Part shown: positions 45,658-51,349 of the stretch, one piece after another
How positions within the stretch are numbered: position 1 is the stretch's first letter
Layout: the number at the start of each line of letters is the position of its first letter
Origin: Lactobacillales bacterium
GTDB taxonomy: Bacteria > Bacillota > Bacilli > Lactobacillales > Streptococcaceae
Reading direction: 5' to 3'
DNA length: 64,000 nucleotides
Assembly (NCBI GenBank): GCA_031261705.1
Contig: JAISJD010000006.1
Coordinates: 1 to 64,000, forward strand
Notes under the pieces: generated by a model
Told to the model about the DNA's origin: nothing
What the model saw: only the letters and a program-made list of their open reading frames with translations
The model's database searches: none
Translations under genes and position numbers: made by a program

Positions 45658-45703
45658 TTAAACCACCTCCTAATACATAATTTTCAACTTCCATCGACCC
45701 AAA

Positions 45704-45720
45704 AATTGATTAAATCAATT
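45704..45720. promoter_or_regulatory. 17-bp palindrome, copy 1
   Basis: AATTGATTAAATCAATT, a perfect palindrome about 30 bases downstream of the -10 box at 45751. Identical to 46562-46578, with its 13-bp core also at 50911-50923. Likely operator. Confidence 0.5.
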
Positions 45721-45750
45721 AACTACATAGTTACTTACCCTTCTTTACTT

Positions 45751-45783
45751 TTTATAAGAATAATGTAACAAAAAATGAATGAG
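45751..45783 (-). promoter_or_regulatory. Conserved-element promoter of the 26-codon gene
   Basis: CTCATTCATTTTTTG (45769-45783), 12 bases, then TATAAA (45751-45756) on the minus strand. Read-through of the downstream hairpin would also transcribe the bacteriocin gene, which has no other visible promoter. Confidence 0.65.
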
Positions 45784-45854
45784 ATTTAGAAAATGTAAAC
45801 AAAATTCACATTTTAAATAAGAAGTACGGACAGAATTGCTTGTATCTCTTGTTT

Positions 45855-46035
45855 TTTATGACGTTCATCTTTTTTCAACAGATTTTTTAAATGCTTCATC
45901 CTAGTAATTTCCACTCTGAACAATTTCCCCGTTATCGACAATAATAATTTCATCACTTTGTGCAAAGATTTCTTCATTAAAACAAAATATAGTATTCTTG
46001 TCTATTGTATTTGCATAATTCTTATTAAATCAACG
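45855..46035 (-). pseudogene. C-terminal fragment of an ABC transporter ATPase
   Basis: Minus-strand translation gives NTIFCFNEEIFAQSDEIIIV followed by DNGEIVQSGNY, a stop, then DEAFKKSVEK. The IIIVDNGEIVQSG stretch is the D-loop/H-loop-distal end of ABC exporter ATPases of the bacteriocin-export type. No Walker A or signature motif remains upstream. It appears to be the tail of a deleted exporter gene. Confidence 0.55.
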
Positions 46036-46184
46036 TTTATGGAACATCAATAATAGAGATATGGAAATGGTCGATTGGACACTGCGTATATTTTGTTTCC
46101 TAGAAACAACTTCATCGTACAATTTTTTTATAAATTTGTGTTTGTAATGTCATAAACGGTCGATTTTTTGTCATGAATGACCTC

Positions 46185-46415
46185 GACTAACCATTAACAG
46201 CGAGTCTGACAGAGAATTATAATTTGAATTGTTCATATTGTTATCAAAATAGTTTTTTCAAAAAATCTATATCTTTTGAACCGCTCGATAATATAATTTC
46301 TTATATTGAATCTGTATTATTGCACGATGAAACGAAACGCTTAGTCGATATTTTTTTTGGGTGGAGAACCTACGCTTTATAGAAATAAAACTTTATTTTT
46401 ATTATAATTAGCAAA
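46185..46415 (+). pseudogene. Remnant of a radical-SAM peptide-maturation enzyme
   Basis: Plus-strand translation PLTASLTENYNLNCSYCYQN contains the end of a radical-SAM CxxxCxxC motif with the first Cys changed to Tyr (codon TAT). After about 35 further codons a one-base shift restores FFGGEPTLYRNKT, the GGEP motif of SAM binding. No start, the first cysteine lost, a frameshift and an early stop: clearly inactive. Such enzymes modify ribosomal peptides (sactipeptides, streptide-like). Beside an Rgg regulator this recalls the Rgg-linked radical-SAM peptide loci of streptococci. Confidence 0.6.
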
Positions 46416-46501
46416 AATTATCACAACCGCTTTACTCTTCACATTGGCACTGTTATTATTAATTTGTAATTTTGAAACTATGGACAAAAATAATGAATAA
46501 T

Positions 46502-46552
46502 TCAAATTAATTTTCTATCACATCCTCCCAATACATAGTTTCCAACTTCCAT
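46502..46552 (-). CDS. Candidate 16-residue peptide divergent from the Rgg-type gene
   Basis: Frame MEVGNYVLGGCDRKLI on the minus strand. Its first ten codons match those at 45694 (MEVENYVLGG) with three synonymous and one amino-acid change, a pattern suggesting coding. The ...NYVLGG segment recalls the Gly-Gly ending of SHP pheromones that pair with Rgg proteins, but here the frame continues past the GG. No clear SD precedes the ATG. The alternative is that the similarity reflects a conserved SD region (GGGAGG) of the repeat. Confidence 0.3.
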   Translation of the reverse strand: MEVGNYVLGGCDRKLI

Positions 46553-46561
46553 TGAACCAAA

Positions 46562-46578
46562 AATTGATTAAATCAATT
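46562..46578. promoter_or_regulatory. 17-bp palindrome, copy 2
   Basis: AATTGATTAAATCAATT, identical to the copy at 45704. Lies between the divergent peptide frame and its -10 box, about 110 bases upstream of the regulator gene. Confidence 0.5.
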
Positions 46579-46608
46579 ACTACATAGTTACTTACCCCTC
46601 ATTTACTT

Positions 46609-46641
46609 TTTATAAGAGTAATGTAGCAAAAAATGAATGAG
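46609..46641 (-). promoter_or_regulatory. Conserved-element promoter divergent from the Rgg-type gene
   Basis: CTCATTCATTTTTTG (46627-46641), 12 bases, TATAAA-type -10 (46609-46614) on the minus strand. Same layout as the promoters at 45050 and 45751. Confidence 0.6.
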
Positions 46642-46690
46642 ATTTTGAAAATGTAAACAAAATTCACACTTTCTATTGGAGGAATATATA

Positions 46691-47554
46691 ATGGAGTATA
46701 ATATTGAAAAATTCGGAGAAAAATTTAAGGAAATTAGACAAAACAAACATTTATCACAAAAAGAAGTTTGTGGAAAGGAGATTTCAAGAACTACCTTATC
46801 AAAATTTGAAAATGGAGGTCGTTCTATGAATATTCATCATTTTCTCCGACTGCTAGAAAGAATTGACATGTCTTTTGATGAATTTAGTTACATTTGTTCT
46901 GATTACACTCTTAAACCTAAAAAGCAAATTGTTGCGGATTTTTTATCCCTCTATTCAAATTATGATATTCAAAGTATCACAAAACTGATTAAGGATTCAG
47001 AAAACTATCTTGCAATTAGCGATAATTGGTATGTAAAAGCAATTTTGGAGGTTTCACATGCCTATCTCCAAGATCAAAAAGATACCCCTGATTTAATCAA
47101 TGCTACTGCAACAAAAATTATTCCAATGGTATGGGAGGAATTATCTAAACAAGATGAGTGGTATCTGCTAGATTTAAGATTATTAAATGCTATCTTATAT
47201 TCTTTCCCTATTGAAACTACTGGTCAGATTGCTAAAGAAGTTAAAAAAAGAATTGGGAAATATCAAAATTTCACGCAAGTTTTACCATTGATAACTGCGC
47301 TTTATTTGAATCTTTCTCTTCTTTATTTACAAAATAATAAGAGTGAAAAAGCCGAAAATATTCTATCCGAAGCCAAAAACTTAGCTTATCAACTAAAAAG
47401 AACAGATTTCCTAGCCGTTGCCCTAGTCCGCCACGGTATCGCCACCAAAAACAAACAAGAAATGGAACAAGGAGTTTTGCTTTCGACTTTCCTTCAAGAT
47501 AAAAACTTACAAAAAGAATTACAAGAGGAAGTTGAAAATTTGAGTATCGCTTAA
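46691..47554 (+). CDS. Rgg/GadR/MutR-family transcriptional regulator
   Basis: 287 residues from the ATG after GGAGGAATATATA; a TTG five codons earlier overlaps the SD. N-terminal XRE helix-turn-helix (FKEIRQNKHLSQKEVCGKEI and SRTTLSKFENGGRSM) joined to a C-terminal all-helical TPR-like domain of ~210 residues, the layout of Rgg proteins, which bind short peptides. The only regulator in the bacteriocin island; likely controls the three matching promoters. A deleted copy of its gene and promoter lies at 50895-51141. Confidence 0.85.
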   Translation: MEYNIEKFGEKFKEIRQNKHLSQKEVCGKEISRTTLSKFENGGRSMNIHHFLRLLERIDMSFDEFSYICSDYTLKPKKQIVADFLSLYSNYDIQSITKLIKDSENYLAISDNWYVKAILEVSHAYLQDQKDTPDLINATATKIIPMVWEELSKQDEWYLLDLRLLNAILYSFPIETTGQIAKEVKKRIGKYQNFTQVLPLITALYLNLSLLYLQNNKSEKAENILSEAKNLAYQLKRTDFLAVALVRHGIATKNKQEMEQGVLLSTFLQDKNLQKELQEEVENLSIA

Positions 47555-47585
47555 TAAATATTCTAATTCCCCTTATAATTAAGAA

Positions 47586-47620
47586 AAAACACGCACAATT
47601 TTCTCTCTGTACGTGTTTTA
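47586..47620. terminator. Shared bidirectional terminator
   Basis: AAAACACGCACA / TGTACGTGTTTT arms with one mismatch, between the converging regulator gene (plus) and exporter operon (minus). A- and T-runs on both sides suit both directions. Near-identical to the terminator at 41647. Confidence 0.7.
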
Positions 47621-47624
47621 CTAT

Positions 47625-48233
47625 TTAAAGTGTCGTTACATCAATGATTTGATTTACTCGCTGATACACATTTGGATCATGAGTAGCAAAAATTACCGTA
47701 GTTTCCGAAGAAACAAGACTTAGTAGCAAGGAGATAATCGTTTCTCCTGTTTCTTCATCTAGCGCACCAGTTGGCTCATCTGCTAAGATAACTTTAGGAT
47801 TCTTGAGTAAGATTCTAGCGATAGCCACTCGCTGTGCTTGTCCACCAGATAATTCGTAAATTTTCGCTTTTAAATAACTTTCGTCCAAACCAACTCGGGC
47901 TAACGCTTCACGTATTTGTTTGCCACTTCCCACAAGTTTTAAGTTTTGTTCAACCGTTTGCTCATCAATCAGTGCATAGTTTTGAAAAACATAACCTAAA
48001 TAATTTTTAAAATATTCAGCTTCCTTCATTTTTGACCAAATATCCCGTCCATTATATAAAATCTCCCCAGAGCTAGGCTTTTCAAGGCGAGCGATAGCAT
48101 TTAGCAAGGTTGTCTTTCCAGAACCGGAAGGACCAATTAATGCGTAGGAAGTCCCTGTTTGAAAGTTTAAATTCACCTTATCAAAAACAGTCTTCCCTCC
48201 GTATTGTTTACATAAATTTTTTAATTCTATCAT
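47625..48233 (-). CDS. Lactococcin-972-type bacteriocin export ABC ATPase
   Basis: 202 residues: Walker A IGPSGSGKTTLLNAIA, Q-loop VFQNYALI, signature LSGGQAQRVAIARIL, Walker B VILADEPTGALDE, switch FATHDP. This compact MacB/LolD-like form is the usual partner of the bacteriocin-associated membrane protein in lactococcin 972 clusters. Overlaps the membrane-protein gene by four bases. Provides energy for export or immunity. Confidence 0.88.
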   Translation of the reverse strand: MIELKNLCKQYGGKTVFDKVNLNFQTGTSYALIGPSGSGKTTLLNAIARLEKPSSGEILYNGRDIWSKMKEAEYFKNYLGYVFQNYALIDEQTVEQNLKLVGSGKQIREALARVGLDESYLKAKIYELSGGQAQRVAIARILLKNPKVILADEPTGALDEETGETIISLLLSLVSSETTVIFATHDPNVYQRVNQIIDVTTL

Positions 48234-50248
48234 AAAAATTCAAAATCTCCCTTCAAAATTTGTACTCTTTTCTCTTTCACCCGCCACAGTGCAAGGAAAA
48301 CTAACGCAACGATTTCGATAAGATACATTAGACAAACAATAAAAATAGCAAATATATTTTTTGTTTCCGCATAGGCAAAGCCACTCGCAAAAAAAATTCC
48401 AACAATCAAAAAAGCTAACATTTTCATTATTTCAACGGCAACAGGTTTTCCGAAAAAGCTTTTAATCGCCAGTTGTTTCGCCCTATTTTTAATTTGCAAA
48501 ATAATATATTGATAAAGGACAAAGAGTTGAGCAAAAACAAGGGCAACTAAAGCAATAATTGTTCCCGTAAGCTGACTTTTCACTTTATTTCGTTTAAGCA
48601 GAACGTCTTGACTTGCATTTGTCAATGAAGAAAAGGTACTTTCTAACTCTGCATTTTTTATATTTTGAGGAATCTTCGTTTGATTAAACAAAGAATCAAA
48701 AGAAATATTACTATAATCTAAATTCAACGTTTCATCGTCACTTGGGAAATTTTCAAAATTCAATTGAACCAAAATAGCATCTTTTTTCATTTGCTCGGCG
48801 AGTAATTCTGTTTCTCCCTCCACATCTCGAAAAAGAAAAGTCACTTGTCCGTCTGGAATGGGAACTATTTCAAACTGTTCAGAGGAAACAGACGAATGTT
48901 GAAACCATTCAAACATCAAGATATTTTTGATTTTATCCGTAGATGAAAGAAATTTTTCTGGGATATAAATGGTAACGGGTAATGCGTTATTCCCGTTCCC
49001 ATACTGATTTTTAGGATAAAGCTGTTTATTCTTCTCGACCATTCCTTGATTTACATAAAAAATATTCTGTGCCACTTTTATGTCGACCCCTGCTTTATCG
49101 AGATCCTCTTTGAATCTTGGATTTTCTAGCACATGTGAATCGCCAAGGTCAGATTTTTGTGAATAAATCATCTCTTCTTCTTTGAATGATAAGACAAACT
49201 CTTTATTTTTCTGTGCCTGCCGTTTCATTGACCCTGCATCAATCTGATGGTTTTCATCTGTATATTCTTCTTCTGCAGAGAACCATGTGATTCGTGCAAA
49301 GTTACTAGCGACTGCCCATTTTTCTAAAACACCTATTTGTTTCGTCAATTCTTGAGAAACCTGTGTCATCTTACTTGCGGTTATTCCAAAAATAAAGACA
49401 GAAATCAAAATACCAAAAAGCCAAACATATGAAATAAGTCCCTGCGATTTTTTATTTTTCAACACTTTTAAAGGTGCCGTTAAACGAATATTAAGAGCAA
49501 ATAATCCATTTGCAACCAGAGAAACCCAGAGAAGAGAAAGTGCGATAACACTCATTAACAATGCAAATGATTTAACAAATACACTATCAATAGAGCGCTG
49601 CCAAAGTGAAAAGAGACCGATAACAAGAAACAGCTCGATTAAAATGATGCCAACATCTGAAAAGGTTGCTTTCCACATTGCTTTCCGAAAAATCCCTAAA
49701 CTTCGTTGAATCATCGCTTTTTTCACGTACATCATTTTCACTGCGAATAATAAAACCGCAAAAACGAAAAGAAGCGTCCAAACCGCTAGGGAACGAATAT
49801 TCCCAACAAAAAAATCAATTGGTGTTAGCCACCAGCCTATATCGCCTGCTTTATACTGAAAACCTAAAACTTCAAGTTTATTTTTCAGATTTTTTGAGAT
49901 AGATTTACTACTGTAATACATCCCCGTTATTGTTGTGTCACTAAGTAAATTTTTATCTGCTGAATAGTTTTTATTTTTTAGATAAGGAGCCGCTTCTCCG
50001 AAAACATATACTTTTTCCTGTCCCTTTTCTTGCAAGATAGGCTTAAATAAAACGAGATTATTTTCCTTTGAAAGTTCATCAAGCTGAGCATAGATTTGCT
50101 CTTTTGGTAAATTCCCTTCGTACCTTGTTAAATTTACTCCTGCCTGTGCGGGATAGTTTATATCGTTCCCAAATTCTTTGATTTCTCCCAAAGCCAATAA
50201 AGAAAATAAAAGAAGAACAAAGCTTAAAACAGTGATACGCCACTTCAT
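48230..50248 (-). CDS. Bacteriocin-associated integral membrane protein (lactococcin 972 group)
   Basis: 672 residues: an N-terminal helix, ~140 extracytoplasmic residues, a cluster of four or five helices (~155-300), a second long external domain (~310-545), and three C-terminal helices (TGTIIALVALVFAQLFVLYQ onward). Size and layout match the DUF1430-type protein found after lactococcin 972-like genes. It forms an FtsX-like permease with the downstream ATPase, acting in export and/or producer protection. Strong TTTGGAGG SD. Confidence 0.85.
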   Translation of the reverse strand: MKWRITVLSFVLLLFSLLALGEIKEFGNDINYPAQAGVNLTRYEGNLPKEQIYAQLDELSKENNLVLFKPILQEKGQEKVYVFGEAAPYLKNKNYSADKNLLSDTTITGMYYSSKSISKNLKNKLEVLGFQYKAGDIGWWLTPIDFFVGNIRSLAVWTLLFVFAVLLFAVKMMYVKKAMIQRSLGIFRKAMWKATFSDVGIILIELFLVIGLFSLWQRSIDSVFVKSFALLMSVIALSLLWVSLVANGLFALNIRLTAPLKVLKNKKSQGLISYVWLFGILISVFIFGITASKMTQVSQELTKQIGVLEKWAVASNFARITWFSAEEEYTDENHQIDAGSMKRQAQKNKEFVLSFKEEEMIYSQKSDLGDSHVLENPRFKEDLDKAGVDIKVAQNIFYVNQGMVEKNKQLYPKNQYGNGNNALPVTIYIPEKFLSSTDKIKNILMFEWFQHSSVSSEQFEIVPIPDGQVTFLFRDVEGETELLAEQMKKDAILVQLNFENFPSDDETLNLDYSNISFDSLFNQTKIPQNIKNAELESTFSSLTNASQDVLLKRNKVKSQLTGTIIALVALVFAQLFVLYQYIILQIKNRAKQLAIKSFFGKPVAVEIMKMLAFLIVGIFFASGFAYAETKNIFAIFIVCLMYLIEIVALVFLALWRVKEKRVQILKGDFEFL

Positions 50249-50269
50249 AAGTTTCCTCCAAATAGATGC

Positions 50270-50291
50270 GGTCTTGAAAATTCAAGACCGG
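50270..50291 (-). other. Perfect hairpin between bacteriocin and exporter genes
   Basis: 10-bp arms CGGTCTTGAA / TTCAAGACCG with a two-base centre, between the bacteriocin stop codon and the exporter SD, with no T-run. Likely lowers exporter expression relative to bacteriocin or protects the bacteriocin mRNA 3' end. Confidence 0.6.
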
Positions 50292-50319
50292 TCTGGTTTT
50301 ATATTTTTTTAATCATAAC

Positions 50320-50655
50320 TTAAAAATTGTACCAACCATAATAACAATTCGCACGAACCCATGAAATTGTTTTCTTTGCACCAGATTTAGCCCAACCATA
50401 ATCTTGTTTGTCAAAATCTTTCACCTTTCCAAATATATCTGTCACTGAAGATGAACTTCCAAGGCGAATAGGCGCTTCCAAATAATAATCGGAATAAGCC
50501 CAATTATCACTAGTCACTCCATAATTCCAATTATCCAAATAAGTTGGGTGGGGATGCTCAGTTGTTGCACTTGCCATTATTGTAGGGACGATAAAACTAA
50601 CGAGTAGTCCTGTTGTTAGAAATCCTTTAGAAATTGAATTTTTAAACTTTTTCAT
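50320..50655 (-). CDS. Lactococcin-972-family bacteriocin precursor
   Basis: 111 residues. Sec signal peptide (MKKFKNSISKGFLTTGLLVS, then FIVPTIMASA), mature part of ~80 residues. It has the family pattern: Trp/Tyr/Gly-rich start (WNYGVTSDNWAYSDYY), basic centre, and the C-terminal CYYGWYNF, comparable to the FYYNFW end of lactococcin 972. Two mature-region residues stand out: a single Cys and an AKSGAKKT loop. Lactococcin 972 itself acts on septum formation through lipid II in lactococci. GAGGAG SD. Followed by its exporter genes. Confidence 0.85.
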   Translation of the reverse strand: MKKFKNSISKGFLTTGLLVSFIVPTIMASATTEHPHPTYLDNWNYGVTSDNWAYSDYYLEAPIRLGSSSSVTDIFGKVKDFDKQDYGWAKSGAKKTISWVRANCYYGWYNF

Positions 50656-50726
50656 TGAAAATCTCCTCTTCTCTTTTCATCCATTTTCCCACAGTGAAAT
50701 GATATTTCCGAAAGATTCCTTATTTT

Positions 50727-50763
50727 TTAATAAATTTGTTAAAGTGTTAAACAAATTTATTAA
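50727..50763. promoter_or_regulatory. 14-bp inverted repeat upstream of the lactococcin-type gene
   Basis: TTAATAAATTTGTT / AACAAATTTATTAA with a nine-base spacer, about 75 bases before the bacteriocin start. Operator or leader hairpin. Different from the palindrome of the circular bacteriocin region, so control may be separate. The remaining spacer to 50895 shows no gene. Confidence 0.55.
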
Positions 50764-50894
50764 TAGAATCTCAATATTCCCCTCTCCTTACCACATATAA
50801 TACAGGCTCAATTTTAATTCCATGTAAATATTAAATTAAGATTTTGTATAGTAGACGCTTTCTTTTACAGCTAAGCAAAAACACCACAATTTTT

Positions 50895-51141
50895 TCCGTT
50901 GAACCAAAAATTGATTAAATCAAGGAATCACATAGTTACTTACCTCATTTACTTTTTGTAAGAGTAATGTAAACAAAATTCACACTTTCTATTGGAGGAA
51001 TATAGAATGGAGTATAATATTGAAAAATTCGGAGAAAAATTTAAGGAAATTAGACAAAACAAACATCTTACATAAAAAGAAGTTTGTGGAAAGGAGATTT
51101 CAAGAGCTACTTTATCAAAATTTCACGCAAGTTTTACCATT
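50895..51141 (+). repeat. Second copy of the regulator's promoter and 5' end
   Basis: From CCGTTGAACCAAAAATTG onward this repeats the 46553-46810 region, including the TTGATTAAATCAA palindrome and the GGAGGAATATAG SD. The CTCATTCATTTTTTG element has been deleted between two ATGTA words. Together with the intact copy it brackets the lactococcin-type operon as a direct repeat. Confidence 0.75.
51007..51141 (+). pseudogene. Deleted copy of the Rgg-type regulator gene
   Basis: Starts MEYNIEKFGEKFKEIRQNKH like the intact protein, then a stop codon (TAA) at codon 23. After TLSKF the sequence jumps to the region of codon ~191 of the intact gene, removing 463 bases. The junction is an 11-base sequence (TATCAAAATTT) found at both deletion ends in the intact copy (46798 and 47261). 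No functional product. Confidence 0.85.
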
Positions 51142-51349
51142 CGTTTTATTCTATTTACGAAAAATAATTCTATTTTAATGATAAACCGATTAAATGTTTC
51201 TAAACAATTAGTATTAAATTACACATACTTTAAAAACACGTCGAACTTCCACACCAAGTCGTTTACTTTCAGAGAGCTTAACTTTATAATTAAAGTTGAT
51301 ATGTTTTGCACAAAGCAAGCAGCTCAAATAAACGAAAAGGGGATACACT
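51142..51349 (+). other. Spacer before the NADH dehydrogenase gene
   Basis: AT-rich, ending with AAAAGGGG before the ndh start. No gene, no clear -35/-10 pair of consensus quality. Confidence 0.4.

Noticed and set aside
45500-45694. The 64-residue frame as small immunity protein
   Set aside because: Its composition is Trp/Gly/Arg-rich without two clear membrane helices, and it crosses a terminator-like hairpin; kept only as alternative reading of the small gene.
45841-46500. Intact insertion sequence or transposase in the bacteriocin island
   Set aside because: No transposase motif or terminal inverted repeats; the sequence resolves into radical-SAM and ABC fragments.
45704-50923. CRISPR array from the repeated AT-rich palindromes
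   Set aside because: Only three copies, irregular spacing of hundreds to thousands of bases, and all within promoter duplications.
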